The notes under the pieces: generated by a model | What the model saw: the letters and a program-made list of their open reading frames with translations, nothing else | What the model was told of the DNA's origin: nothing | Database searches by the model: none | In this document: piece after piece, positions 16,334 to 24,584 of the stretch | Numbering within the stretch: position 1 is the stretch's first letter | How the letters are laid out: every line of letters starts with the position of its first letter | Made by a program: the position numbers and the translations under genes | From: Curtobacterium sp. L6-1 | Lineage (GTDB): Bacteria > Actinomycetota > Actinomycetes > Actinomycetales > Microbacteriaceae | Assembly (NCBI RefSeq): GCF_018885305.1 | Contig: NZ_CP076544.1 | Coordinates: forward strand, 248,001-312,000 | Direction of reading: 5' to 3' | Length of the DNA stretch: 64,000 bases

Positions 16334-17266
16334 CTAGGGCCGCTCGTCGACCGCGATGAGCGGCCGCAGCGTGCGGTGCGCGATCCGGAGTCCTTCGAGG
16401 ACCTTCACGTCCTCGCCGCTCCAGAGCGGGTCCTCGTGCTCGACGCTCAACGTGCCGTCGAAGCCCGCCTCGTACAGCCGGTCGACCACGTGCGGCCAGT
16501 CCACGACGCCGCGGCCCGGCACCCGGAACCGCCACCAGCCCATCTCCCACGGGTCGTCGCCCTTGTCGACCTTGCCGAAGAAGCCGTACCGGTCGCGCCG
16601 GTCCGGGAACAGCTCGACGTCCTTCGCCTGCGCGTGCACGATGTGCTCCGCGAACGGCAGGATCGTCTCGACCGGGTCGATGCCGATCCACGTCAGGTGC
16701 GACGGGTCCCAGTTCAGGCCGAAGCCGAGCCCGGTGACCCACTCCCAGAGCTCGGGGGAGTACGCGATGTTGCCCGGGTAGCCGTCGGGGTGCCAGCCCT
16801 CCATGACGCAGTTCTCGATGATGAGCCTGACGCCGCGCTCCCCGGCGTAGTCGACGAGCTCGGGGAGCACCCGGTCGCCCTCGGCCATGTTCTCGCGCAC
16901 GCTCTTGGTGTTGTCGCGCCCGATGAAGGTGCCGACGTAGGGCACCCCGAGCACCTGCGCGGCGTCGATCGCGTGCCGGAGGTGCGCGCGGACCTCCTCG
17001 CGGCGGGCGGGGTCCTGGTGCAGGTTGTTCTCGTAGTACGCGAGCGCGCTGATCTCGAGGCCGGTGCGGTCGAGGAGGTCGCGGGTCGCGGAGGCGTCCT
17101 CGTCGGTGAAGGTCGCGACGGGCAGGTGCGCGGCCTCGAAGTCGCGTCCACCGGTCCCCGGCCACACGGCGACCTCGAGCCGCTCGTAGCCCTCGGCCGC
17201 CGCGAACGTCGCGATGCGGTCCAGGTCCCAGCCCGGCAGACAGGCGGTCAGCATCCCCAGCTTCAT
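16334..17266 (-). CDS. Sugar phosphate isomerase/epimerase (TIM barrel)
   Basis: 310 residues of the xylose-isomerase-like TIM-barrel superfamily. Metal-ligand strands are recognisable: IIENC (Glu), NWDPSHL (Asp/His), HAQAKDVE and SVEHED (Glu) near the end. Such proteins isomerise or epimerise sugars, inositols or keto-acids; the substrate is not predictable. The start ATG 17266 has GGAGGGAG just upstream and overlaps the stop of the Gfo/Idh dehydrogenase (ATGA). Isomerase plus Gfo/Idh dehydrogenase is a common inositol- or sugar-catabolic pair, which suggests successive steps of one pathway. Confidence 0.85.
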   Translation of the reverse strand: MKLGMLTACLPGWDLDRIATFAAAEGYERLEVAVWPGTGGRDFEAAHLPVATFTDEDASATRDLLDRTGLEISALAYYENNLHQDPARREEVRAHLRHAIDAAQVLGVPYVGTFIGRDNTKSVRENMAEGDRVLPELVDYAGERGVRLIIENCVMEGWHPDGYPGNIAYSPELWEWVTGLGFGLNWDPSHLTWIGIDPVETILPFAEHIVHAQAKDVELFPDRRDRYGFFGKVDKGDDPWEMGWWRFRVPGRGVVDWPHVVDRLYEAGFDGTLSVEHEDPLWSGEDVKVLEGLRIAHRTLRPLIAVDERP

Positions 17267-18480
17267 CGGATCTCCCTCCAGGCGTGCTCGCCGGCGCTGG
17301 CGACCACGGCGTCGATGATGCGCGCCGACCGGGCCCCGTCCGCGAAGGTCGGCAGGCCCTCCGGCGCCGTGCCCGTCGTGACGGCGGTGTAGGTGTCGGC
17401 GACGAACGCCGCGAAGGCGTCGACGTAGCCCTGCGGGTGCCCGGACGGCACGACGGCCAGGCGGCGCTGGTCCGGAGCGCCTTGCGACGGGTCCCGAACG
17501 ACGATCTGGGCACCGGTCTCGTTGCCGAACCAGGCCGACTCCGGCTGTTCCTGGTCGAAGGCGGCCGACCCGAGGGTGCCGTCGACCTCGAACCACAGGC
17601 GGTTCTTGCGACCCGCGGACACCTGCGAGATCACCACGTTGCCGATCCGTCCGGTGCCGGTGCGGAACGTCGCGACGGCCGTGTCCTCGGTGGTGACCTC
17701 GGCGCGCTCGGCGGCGTCCGCGACCGGGTCCGGGTCCGGGGCGCCGGAGAACGAGGGGCCGGACGCCGCCGGCCGCGTCGGGTAGACGATGTCCGTCGCC
17801 GCGCTCACCGAGGCGAACGGCTCGCCCGTCACGAACTCGACCAGGTCGCACCAGTGCGACCCGATGTCGGCGAACGCCCGCGAGAGCCCGCCCGCGCCGG
17901 AGTCGACCCGCCACGAGGACGCGTCCGAGTCGAGCATCCAGTCCTGCAGGTAGTGGCCGTGCACCGCGAGCACTCGGCCGAGGGCGCCGTCGGCGACGCG
18001 CGCGCGGATCTCCCGCACCATCGGGTGGTAGCGGTAGACGAAGGGGACCGTCGCGACGACACCCGCCTCGGCAGCGGCCCGCTCGAGCTCCTCGGCCTGC
18101 TCGGCGGACACCGCGAGCGGCTTCTCGCACACCACGTGGATGCCCGCACGGATGAGCGCGAGGGCCTGCGGGTGGTGCTGGTCGTTCGGCGTGCAGACGT
18201 GCACGACGTCCGGACGGTCGGCGATCACCGCGTCGAGGTCCTCGTACCCGCGGTCGAGTCCCAGCTGCTCGGCGACCTGCTCGGAGCGGGCGGGGGTGCG
18301 GCCGAGGACACCGAGCACGTCGGCTCCGGCGGCCCGTGCTGCGCGGACGTGCACGGCGGCGATCATGCCGGTACCGACCACGGCGACCCGGAGTCGTCCG
18401 CCCCGCTCCCGCTCCGCCCGCGGTGGACCGGCCAGCTGCTGGTCCGTCCCGGGTGCGTAGACCGTGCCCTCTGTCGTCAT
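17263..18480 (-). CDS. Gfo/Idh/MocA-family oxidoreductase
   Basis: 405 residues. The NAD(P)-binding motif is VAVVGTGMIA (about 34-43), and the family hallmark EKP is present in HVVCEKPLAV. The C-terminal alpha/beta domain contains DIGSHWCDL, supplying the conserved Asp/His pair. Members oxidise or reduce sugars, inositols or their derivatives. ATG 18480 is preceded by GAGGGAGC and gives MTTEGTV. The gene is first in a two-gene operon with the downstream isomerase (ATGA overlap) and is transcribed divergently from zwf, about 100 bp away. Confidence 0.88.
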   Translation of the reverse strand: MTTEGTVYAPGTDQQLAGPPRAERERGGRLRVAVVGTGMIAAVHVRAARAAGADVLGVLGRTPARSEQVAEQLGLDRGYEDLDAVIADRPDVVHVCTPNDQHHPQALALIRAGIHVVCEKPLAVSAEQAEELERAAAEAGVVATVPFVYRYHPMVREIRARVADGALGRVLAVHGHYLQDWMLDSDASSWRVDSGAGGLSRAFADIGSHWCDLVEFVTGEPFASVSAATDIVYPTRPAASGPSFSGAPDPDPVADAAERAEVTTEDTAVATFRTGTGRIGNVVISQVSAGRKNRLWFEVDGTLGSAAFDQEQPESAWFGNETGAQIVVRDPSQGAPDQRRLAVVPSGHPQGYVDAFAAFVADTYTAVTTGTAPEGLPTFADGARSARIIDAVVASAGEHAWREIR

Positions 18481-18583
18481 GGTGCTCCCTCGCGCCGTGT
18501 CGACGCTCCCGCGCGTCGTCACCGCGACCACCGTACCGGCGGGACCCGGACCTGTTCGGGAACCGGTGAGTACGGTCTGGGGC

Positions 18584-20005
18584 ATGGCGAGCCTCCAGAC
18601 CACACTGCTCATCCTCGGAGCCAGCGGCGACCTGTCCAAGCGCCTCCTGCTGCCGGGCCTCGCGACCCTCCTCGAGGTGAAGGAGGACTGGGACGTCCAG
18701 CTCGTCGGCGCCGGTGTCGAGGACCTGTCGGATGCCGAATGGAAGCACCTCGTGCACGAGGCGTTCGAGAACGCGCAGGCGTCGAAGAACGAGGAGGACG
18801 AGGGCGCGACCGGCGAGACGGAACTGGCACCGCGCCTCCAGGCCGTCATCGACGCCTCGTCGTACCGCAAGGCCGACGTCACCGACGCCGGCGACCTGAC
18901 GAACCTGCTCGCCGACTGCCGGCACGACCCGGCGGTGTACTTCGCCCTGCCGCCGGCCGTGACCGAGAAGAGCTGCGAGCAGCTCGCGCACCTCGACCTG
19001 CCGGCGCGGACCCGCCTGGCGCTCGAGAAGCCGTTCGGTACCGACGCCGCGAGCGCCGAGCACCTCAACGACCTGCTGCACTCGTTCCTGCCCGAGGAGC
19101 GCATCCACCGCGTCGACCACTTCCTGGGGCGGTCCACCGTCCTCAACCTGCTCGGCCTGCGGTTCGCGAACCGCATCATCGAGCCGCTGCTGTCCTCGCA
19201 GCACGTCGCGCGCGTCGACATCGTCTACGACGAGACCCTCGGCCTGGAGGGACGTGCCCGCTACTACGACAAGGCCGGCGCGCTCGTGGACATGATCCAG
19301 AGCCACCTGCTGCAGGTGATGGCCGTCGTCGCCATGGAGGCGCCCGCGTCCATCGACGCCGACGACCTGCGCACGCAGAAGGAACTCGTGCTCCGGGCCG
19401 TCCGCCCGTGGGGTGGCGACGCGGTGTCGGCGAGCAAGCGTGCACGGTACACGGCCGGATCGGTGGGGGACCGGCCGATGCCGTCCTACGCCGACGAGGA
19501 CGGGGTGGACCCGTCGCTCGAGACCGAGACCCTGGCGCAGCTGACCCTCGAGGTCGCGAACTGGCGCTGGGCCGGCGTGCCGTTCACGCTCCGCTCGGGC
19601 AAGGCACTCGGCAAGCAGCGCCGCGAGATCCTCGTCACGTTCAAGGACTCGCCGCACGTGCCGAACGGCCTCTCCGGCGCCGTGCTGCCCGACCGGCTCT
19701 GCATCTGGATCGCACCCGACGAGATGCAGCTCGAGCTCAACGTCAACGGTCCCGGCGACCCGTACACGATCGACCACACCGCCCTGTCGACGACGTTCAA
19801 CCCCGGGCGGCTCAGCGCCTACGGGGAGGTCCTGGCCGGGGTGCTCGAGGGCGATGCGACCCTGTCGGTCCGCGGGGACAGTGCGGTGCAGGGCTGGAAG
19901 GTCGTCGAGCCGTTCCTCACCGCCTGGCGGGACGGCGACGTGCCGCTGGACGAGTACGCCGCCGGGTCGGGCGGGCCGGACGGCTGGGACAACATCGACG
20001 CGTGA
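18584..20005 (+). CDS. zwf: Glucose-6-phosphate dehydrogenase
   Basis: 473 residues, near the usual length. The nucleotide-binding motif is LGASGDLSKR (11-20). The active-site signature reads RVDHFLGRS (176-184): His179 is kept, but the phosphate-binding Lys of the classical DHYLGKE motif is Arg. It should oxidise glucose-6-phosphate to 6-phosphogluconolactone, feeding the oxidative pentose phosphate pathway. No opcA, pgl or transketolase genes adjoin it, so this may be a second, specialised copy. ATG 18584 has no SD but TACGGT (18571-18576) lies 7 nt upstream, fitting a leaderless transcript. Confidence 0.85.
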   Translation: MASLQTTLLILGASGDLSKRLLLPGLATLLEVKEDWDVQLVGAGVEDLSDAEWKHLVHEAFENAQASKNEEDEGATGETELAPRLQAVIDASSYRKADVTDAGDLTNLLADCRHDPAVYFALPPAVTEKSCEQLAHLDLPARTRLALEKPFGTDAASAEHLNDLLHSFLPEERIHRVDHFLGRSTVLNLLGLRFANRIIEPLLSSQHVARVDIVYDETLGLEGRARYYDKAGALVDMIQSHLLQVMAVVAMEAPASIDADDLRTQKELVLRAVRPWGGDAVSASKRARYTAGSVGDRPMPSYADEDGVDPSLETETLAQLTLEVANWRWAGVPFTLRSGKALGKQRREILVTFKDSPHVPNGLSGAVLPDRLCIWIAPDEMQLELNVNGPGDPYTIDHTALSTTFNPGRLSAYGEVLAGVLEGDATLSVRGDSAVQGWKVVEPFLTAWRDGDVPLDEYAAGSGGPDGWDNIDA

Positions 20006-20033
20006 CGGCCCCGGCGGCGTAACGTGCCGTGAC

Positions 20034-20819
20034 GTGACCACCACTGACGACGTCCTCTCCACCGTCCCCGAACCCGCCGGCGCCGACATCCGCGTCGAGA
20101 CCGTGCACTACGACTCCGACGGAGCAGCCCTCGAGGGCGTGCTCGCGAAGGACACCGCCGTCGCCGGACCCCGTCCCGCGGTGCTCGTCATCCACGACTG
20201 GCACGGCGTGAACGAGCACGTCGAGGCCCGCGTGACGATGCTCGCCCGCCTGGGCTACGTCGCCTTCGGCGCGGACGTCTACGGCGCCGGGGTCCGTCCG
20301 GGCGACGACACGGCGGCCGAGGTCGCGGGTCGGTTCTACGGCGACAACGCCCTGTTCCGCACGCGCCTGCGCGCCGGGCTCGACCGCCTGCTCGAGGACC
20401 CCGACGTCGATGCCGCGAAGGTCGTCGTGATGGGCTACTGCTTCGGCGGCTCGGGTGCGCTCGAACTCGCCCGGACCGGTGCCGACCTGGCCGGTGCCGT
20501 CTCCTTCCACGGCGGCCTGATCACCCACGACCCCTCGGACGCGCACGAGATCCGCGCGAAGCTGCTCGTGCTCACCGGCGGCGCCGACCCGGTCGTCCCG
20601 GACGAGGCCGTGCACGCCTGGCAGGACGAGATGCGCGGCGCCGCCGAGGTCGACTGGCAGGTCGTCACCTACGCCGACGCGATGCACGCGTTCGCCGTCC
20701 CCGGTACCGACGCGCCGGACCACGGCGCGCAGTACCAGGAGCGCGCCGACCGCCGCTCGTGGCAGGCGCTGCAGGTCTTCCTCGCCGAGGTCTTCGACGA
20801 GGAGCCCGTCGTCGCCTGA
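20034..20819 (+). CDS. Dienelactone hydrolase family protein
   Basis: 261 residues of alpha/beta-hydrolase fold. The catalytic triad of the dienelactone hydrolase family is visible: nucleophile Cys136 in GYCFGG, Asp185 in GGADPVVP and His218 in DAMHAF. Family members hydrolyse lactones or esters such as dienelactone from aromatic catabolism; no other aromatic pathway genes are nearby, so the substrate is open. Translation starts at GTG 20034, 28 bp after zwf. TAACGT (20020-20025) lies 8 nt before the start, suggesting its own leaderless promoter rather than only read-through from zwf. Confidence 0.85.
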   Translation: MTTTDDVLSTVPEPAGADIRVETVHYDSDGAALEGVLAKDTAVAGPRPAVLVIHDWHGVNEHVEARVTMLARLGYVAFGADVYGAGVRPGDDTAAEVAGRFYGDNALFRTRLRAGLDRLLEDPDVDAAKVVVMGYCFGGSGALELARTGADLAGAVSFHGGLITHDPSDAHEIRAKLLVLTGGADPVVPDEAVHAWQDEMRGAAEVDWQVVTYADAMHAFAVPGTDAPDHGAQYQERADRRSWQALQVFLAEVFDEEPVVA

Positions 20820-20859
20820 CCCCCGCGACACGCCGAAGGGGCGGGCTCGGGGCGCTCGA

Positions 20860-20889
20860 TTGGCGCTGCGACCGGAGCTGTTGTAGAGT
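20860..20889 (+). promoter_or_regulatory. Promoter of tRNA-Arg
   Basis: TTGGCG (20860-20865) and TAGAGT (20884-20889) with an 18-bp spacer; the -10 ends 23 bp before the mature tRNA. This fits a SigA-type promoter. Confidence 0.6.
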
Positions 20890-20912
20890 CTTCCACGGCT
20901 CGCAAGGGCCAC

Positions 20913-20985
20913 GCGCTCGTAGCTCAATGGATAGAGCATCTGACTACGGATCAGAAGGTTGGGGGTTCGAGTCCCTTCGAGCGCA
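20913..20985 (+). tRNA. tRNA-Arg (anticodon ACG)
   Basis: A 73-nt cloverleaf can be folded by eye. Acceptor GCGCTCG pairs with CGAGCGC, followed by discriminator A. The anticodon stem TCTGA/TCAGA encloses loop CTACGGA, so the anticodon is ACG (20946-20948; wobble A probably modified to inosine). The T-loop GGTTCGAGTCC is canonical. CCA is not encoded. Confidence 0.96.
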
Positions 20986-20991
20986 CAGCAG

Positions 20992-21040
20992 TGGAACGAC
21001 GAAGGCCCCGGAGATCATCTCCGGGGCCTTCGTCGTTCCA
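20992..21040 (+). terminator. Terminator after tRNA-Arg
   Basis: A perfect 23-bp inverted repeat (20992-21014 with 21018-21040) around loop TCA starts 7 nt after the tRNA. The region from 21041 to 21266 holds the 19-bp tandem repeat and nothing else I can identify. Confidence 0.85.
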
Positions 21041-21169
21041 TCGGTGCTGCCGGGCGCGCACCCGGTCTGTCGTGCCCCGGTCGCCGCGTACCACGCCGCT
21101 TGGTGGGCAGGACGCCGCTCTCGGCGCGAGACGCTGCGGAAGACGGCGGCGTCCCAGACGTCGTGCGGC

Positions 21170-21245
21170 GTCTCGAGAGGCTCAGTCCGTCTCGAGAGGC
21201 TCGGTCCGTCTCGGGAGGCTCGGTCCGTCTCGGGAGGCGCGCACC
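21170..21245. repeat. 19-bp tandem repeat, four copies
   Basis: Unit GTCTCGAGAGGCTCAGTCC at 21170, 21189, 21208 and 21227. Copies 2 and 3 differ by one or two bases and the last copy diverges at its end. Located between the tRNA terminator and the stop of the small membrane protein gene. Confidence 0.9.
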
Positions 21246-21266
21246 GTGTCGACGCGCAGACCGCGG

Positions 21267-21491
21267 TCAGTGCGCCCGGTTCAACCGATCCGCCAGGCGG
21301 CCGAGCGCCCAGTTCACCAGGAAACCCAACGCGCCGACGAGCGGCAGCGCGAGCACGACGACGGTCCAGACCACCTTCGCCAGCTGACTGCGGGTCCGGT
21401 CACGCCACAGCAGTACGAGCGCGCCGACGTCGACCAGCACGACCAGCACCAGCACCACCAGGTGCGATCCGACCACGACGTTCCCGAACAT
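21267..21491 (-). CDS. Small membrane protein with PLDc_N-type domain
   Basis: 74 residues, essentially two membrane helices joined by LLWRDRTRSQLAKVVW. The second half, VLALPLVGALGFLVNW, resembles the PLDc_N segment (PxxGxxxYL) found at the N-terminus of cardiolipin synthases and as stand-alone small membrane proteins in actinobacteria. No catalytic domain follows, so an enzymatic role is unlikely; the function is unknown. ATG 21491 has AGGGGGAA about 6 nt upstream. Confidence 0.75.
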   Translation of the reverse strand: MFGNVVVGSHLVVLVLVVLVDVGALVLLWRDRTRSQLAKVVWTVVVLALPLVGALGFLVNWALGRLADRLNRAH

Positions 21492-21593
21492 CCCATTCCC
21501 CCTGTCCGAGCGCTCGATCACGCTCGATCGGGAGTGTAGCGGTGCTCCGGGAACGGCCCGACGTCGTTCCCGCCGTGGAACCACAGAACGACG

Positions 21594-21625
21594 GAACGCC
21601 GTCCCGCTGGTGCGGGACGGCGTTC
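21594..21625 (-). terminator. Terminator of the secreted-protein gene
   Basis: GAACGCCGTCCCGC (21594-21607) pairs perfectly with 21612-21625 around loop TGGT. It lies 38 bp past the stop of the minus-strand gene at 21664. A run of nine G (21653-21661) sits between hairpin and stop. Confidence 0.8.
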
Positions 21626-21663
21626 TCGTGTGGTGCTGCGTCTGGTGACGCCGGGGGGGGGTG

Positions 21664-22344
21664 TTACTTGATCTGGGCGGTGATGGTGGCGGTGCCGACG
21701 AGCAGGCCACCCTTGACGGCGTCGGTCTTGAAGGTGTCGTTGAGCAGCTTCGCGGCGTCGTCGGAGACGTGGACCGTGGTGCCGGTCAGGATGGCGTTGT
21801 CGCCCTCGAGCTGGAGCGGCTTGAGGGTGCCGCCGTGCAGCGAGAACAGGTACGCGTTCGGCGCGGCGACCTTGCCGTTGACGAGGACGTCACCGTAGAG
21901 CTTCGAGGAGCCCGGGTTCACGACGAAGTTCTCGAGCGTGACGGTGGTGTCGCCGGCCTTGAGGGTCAGGCCGGAGTCGTCGTGGTTCAGCAGGCCCTGC
22001 ACGTAGGGGCGGTAGTTGCCGTCCGGGCTCCAGTACGTGACCGAGCCGGAGGTGATCGGGAACGACACGGCGCCGTCCTCGAGCTTGCCGTCACCCGAGA
22101 CGCCCGGGGTCAGCTTCAGCGAGGCCAGGGCGTCGGTGAAGCCCTTGTCGAGCGCGACGGACGTGTCGCCGCCGAGGACCTCGGGCACCGAGGCGACCGG
22201 GGCGGGGATCTTCGACTCGGAGCTCGAGACGGTGTGCACGGCCGGGGTCGACGCGTTCGCGGCGGTGACACCGAACGCGGCGCCGCCGAGCACGAGGGCA
22301 CCGGTCGTGGCGAGGGTGATCGAGGTCTTCAGAGACTTGCGCAT
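21664..22344 (-). CDS. Secreted protein of unknown function
   Basis: 226 residues. Signal peptide: MRKSLKTSI, a hydrophobic stretch (ATTGALVLGGAAFGVTAA) and ANA-ST as probable cleavage site. No lipobox, no sorting motif and no Cys residues. The mature part is beta-rich, with LENFVVNPGSSKLYGDVLVNG-like strands (about 140-160) and a closing GTATITAQIK. It looks like a small beta-sandwich adhesin or surface protein, with a vague resemblance to HtaA-like domains, but I do not recognise the family with confidence. ATG 22344 has AAAGGAAC about 8 nt upstream. It is divergent from mntP. Confidence 0.75.
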   Translation of the reverse strand: MRKSLKTSITLATTGALVLGGAAFGVTAANASTPAVHTVSSSESKIPAPVASVPEVLGGDTSVALDKGFTDALASLKLTPGVSGDGKLEDGAVSFPITSGSVTYWSPDGNYRPYVQGLLNHDDSGLTLKAGDTTVTLENFVVNPGSSKLYGDVLVNGKVAAPNAYLFSLHGGTLKPLQLEGDNAILTGTTVHVSDDAAKLLNDTFKTDAVKGGLLVGTATITAQIK

Positions 22345-22703
22345 GTCTTCGTTCCTTTGCTTGTTCGCGCTCGGCGCGGTCGTTGGATGCGCGCCGAACA
22401 CACCCCGTGACGGGGTGGAGAACCAGCAACGTGCGGCTGGTGAGCGCTGCGGGTGTTTCCCGGCTTGTGACAGTGATTCGGCACCACCCGCGAAGTGGTT
22501 TGGACGGGTTCGGCGTCGTTACCGTTCTGTGACAATCGGGCGCTCGATCAGGGGTGGCACACGACGCTCCCAACCGCTGGATTCGGCACCACGAATCCTC
22601 CTGACCAGGTATTTCCGTTCGTGGCGGTACCGAGGTGCGTGGCAGGATCGACAGGTTCCGAGACGACGGCGTCTCCGTCGTCCGTCTCGAGAGGCACCAC
22701 TCC
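22345..22703. promoter_or_regulatory. Divergent intergenic region, secreted protein / mntP
   Basis: 359 bp without a gene. It holds small stem-loops CACCCCG/CGGGGTG (22401-22417) and ACCAGC/GCTGGT just after it. A 13-bp direct repeat GATTCGGCACCAC lies at 22475-22487 and 22580-22592; the second copy is part of the palindrome GGATTCG-N6-CGAATCC (22579-22598). These could be regulator sites for mntP or the secreted protein. No yybP-ykoY manganese riboswitch sequence is visible. Confidence 0.45.
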
Positions 22704-23273
22704 ATGTCCTTCTGGGCCCTGTTCCTGATCGCGCTCGGTGTCTCCGCCGACGCCTTCGCCGTCGCCCTGGGCAAGGGCCTGCACATGAAGCGGTTCGCCC
22801 CTCGGCAGGCCGTGGTCATCGCCGTCGTGTTCGGCGCGTTCCAGGCGCTCATGCCGCTGGTGGGCTGGCTCCTCGGCACGACCTTCGCGCGGGCGATCGC
22901 CGACTACGACCACTGGGTCGCCTTCGGGTTGCTCGCCCTGGTCGGCGGCAAGATGCTGTGGGAGGCGTTCCACCCGCACGAGGACACGGACGAGGACACC
23001 GACCGTCTCCGGGTGCGGGAGCTGCTCGTGCTCGCGGTGGCGACGAGCATCGATGCCCTCGCGGTCGGCATCACGCTGGCGTTCCTGCCGGTCTCGATCG
23101 GCTGGGCGGTCCTGCTCATCGGCGTCACGACGGCCGTCCTGAGCTTCGTCGGCGTCGCGGTCGGGCGTCGGGTCGGTGCGCGCTTCGGCAAGCCGGCCGA
23201 GATCGCCGGCGGTGTGGTCCTCGTCCTCATCGGCGTGCAGATCGTCCTCGAGCACACCGGCGTGCTCGGCTGA
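22704..23273 (+). CDS. mntP: Manganese efflux pump MntP
   Basis: 189 residues, the standard MntP length, with six hydrophobic segments in two homologous halves. Each half carries the conserved acidic motif: SADAFAVALGKG near residues 14-25 and TSIDALAVG in the second half. A hydrophilic, acidic-His loop (HPHEDTDEDTD) links the halves. MntP exports Mn(II) to prevent manganese toxicity. ATG 22704 follows an AGAGG element (about 9 nt). Mn efflux genes are often regulated by an Mn riboswitch or MntR/DtxR-type repressor; neither signature is evident here, though unusual repeats occur upstream. Confidence 0.9.
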   Translation: MSFWALFLIALGVSADAFAVALGKGLHMKRFAPRQAVVIAVVFGAFQALMPLVGWLLGTTFARAIADYDHWVAFGLLALVGGKMLWEAFHPHEDTDEDTDRLRVRELLVLAVATSIDALAVGITLAFLPVSIGWAVLLIGVTTAVLSFVGVAVGRRVGARFGKPAEIAGGVVLVLIGVQIVLEHTGVLG

Positions 23274-23277
23274 GTGT

Positions 23278-23313
23278 GACGGCGACGGCGACGGCGACGG
23301 CCACGGCCACGGC
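23278..23313. repeat. Hexanucleotide repeat (GACGGC/CACGGC)
   Basis: Four GACGGC units followed by two CACGGC units begin 4 bp after the mntP stop codon. Confidence 0.85.
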
Positions 23314-23351
23314 CGCGGGCGACCCGTGCCCACTGTCCCGCTCCACGGGAC

Positions 23352-23391
23352 GACGGGAGGCCCGTGGCGGATCTGCCACGGGCCTCCCGTC
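23352..23391. terminator. Bidirectional terminator mntP / OYE
   Basis: A perfect 17-bp stem (23352-23368 with 23375-23391), loop GGATCT, between convergent genes. The arms contain the GGGAGGC/GCCTCCC core shared by other terminators in this window. Confidence 0.85.
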
Positions 23392-23406
23392 AGGTGGGGT
23401 TGCCGG

Positions 23407-24534
23407 TCAGGCGACCGACGCGCGCGCCTCGGCCAGCGTCGGGTAGTCGGTGTACCCCTCCGCCGACTGGCCGTAGAAGAGCTCCGGGCGCGGCTCGTTG
23501 AGCTCGGCGTCCTGTTCCCAGCGCTCGGCGAGGTCCGGGTTCGCGATGGCGGGACGGCCCACGGCGATCGCGTCGGCGACGTCCTCGTCGACGACCATGA
23601 TCGCCTCGTCGCGGGTCGTCATGGCGCTGAAGCCCGAGTTCACGACGAACGGGGCGCCCGCGGTGCGGCGGATGTGCTGCACGAGGTCGCCGGCCGGCTC
23701 GGCGTGCAGGACGTCGATGAAGGCGAGGCCGAGCGGCGCCAGGCCCTCGGCGACCGCGGTGTAGACGGCGCGCACGTCGTCGGCGTCGTCCTCGACGACA
23801 CCCTGGATGCCGTGCTCCGGCGAGAGCCGGATGCCCGTGCGGTCGGCGCCGACGGCCTCGGCGACGGCCGTGGTGACCTCGATCGCGAAGCGGGCGCGGT
23901 TCTCGGCCGAGCCGCCGTACTGGTCGGTGCGGGTGTTCGACCTGCTCGACATGAACTCGTGCACGAGGTAGCCGTTCGCGCCGTGCACCTCGACACCGTC
24001 GATGCCGGCGGCGATCGCGTTGCGGGCGGCCTGGGCGAAGCCACGGACGGCCTCGGCGACCTCGTCGGTGGTCAGGGCGTGCGGCACCGGCATGTCGGCC
24101 TTCGAGCCGTCGGCCAGGTGGGTCTGCCCGGGGGCGGCGACGGCGCTCGGGCCGACGATGCGCGGGGTCTGCGCGATGTCCGGGTGCGAGACGCGGCCAC
24201 CGTGCATGAGCTGCATGACGATCGTGCCGCCACGCTCGTGCACTGCGTCGGCGACGCGACGCCAGCCGGCGATCTGCTCGTCCGTCTCGATGCCGGGCTG
24301 GCCGGGGTAGGAGCGGCCCTCCTGCACGGGCCAGGTGCCCTCGGTGATGATCATGCCGAGCGTGGCGCGCTGCGCGTAGTGCTCGACGAGCAGGTCGTTC
24401 GGCACACCGTCGGCGCCGGCGCGGGTGCGCGTGAGCGGGGCCATGACGATGCGGTTGCTGAGTCGGAGGGCGCCGAGTGCGGCGGGTTCGAAGAGCTTCA
24501 CGCGGGTGGGGAACGCCGGGGGTGTGTTGCGCAT
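23407..24534 (-). CDS. Old yellow enzyme family NADH:flavin oxidoreductase (alkene reductase)
   Basis: 375 residues, the usual length for NemA/OYE-type reductases. FMN-barrel features: LSNRIVMAPLTRTRA near the N-terminus, MQLMHGGRVSHPD, and the active-site segment GVEVHGANGYLVHEF containing the substrate-binding His and the Tyr region. RPAIANPDL near the C-terminus is the phosphate-binding loop. These enzymes reduce activated C=C bonds, nitro compounds or N-ethylmaleimide with NAD(P)H and are often induced by electrophiles. ATG 24534 (MRNTPPAF) is the probable start. It lies downstream of a small Cys-rich protein and an OhrR-like regulator on the same strand, so redox regulation is plausible. 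Confidence 0.9.
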   Translation of the reverse strand: MRNTPPAFPTRVKLFEPAALGALRLSNRIVMAPLTRTRAGADGVPNDLLVEHYAQRATLGMIITEGTWPVQEGRSYPGQPGIETDEQIAGWRRVADAVHERGGTIVMQLMHGGRVSHPDIAQTPRIVGPSAVAAPGQTHLADGSKADMPVPHALTTDEVAEAVRGFAQAARNAIAAGIDGVEVHGANGYLVHEFMSSRSNTRTDQYGGSAENRARFAIEVTTAVAEAVGADRTGIRLSPEHGIQGVVEDDADDVRAVYTAVAEGLAPLGLAFIDVLHAEPAGDLVQHIRRTAGAPFVVNSGFSAMTTRDEAIMVVDEDVADAIAVGRPAIANPDLAERWEQDAELNEPRPELFYGQSAEGYTDYPTLAEARASVA

Positions 24535-24584
24535 TCCGACTTCGATCGACCGCAGCTGTTCCCGGCCGCGGGACCGGGCGGGTG

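Noticed and set aside
16311..16334. Hairpin GGCGGC/GCCGCC next to the isomerase stop as terminator
   Set aside because: Only six pairs with an 11-nt loop; too weak to support in this GC background.
21653..21661. Run of nine G as a phase-variable tract
   Set aside because: It lies after the stop codon of the secreted-protein gene and before the terminator, so slippage would not alter any protein.
22401..22703. yybP-ykoY manganese riboswitch before mntP
   Set aside because: I looked for the conserved GGGGAGUAGC-type core and its paired stems and did not find them.
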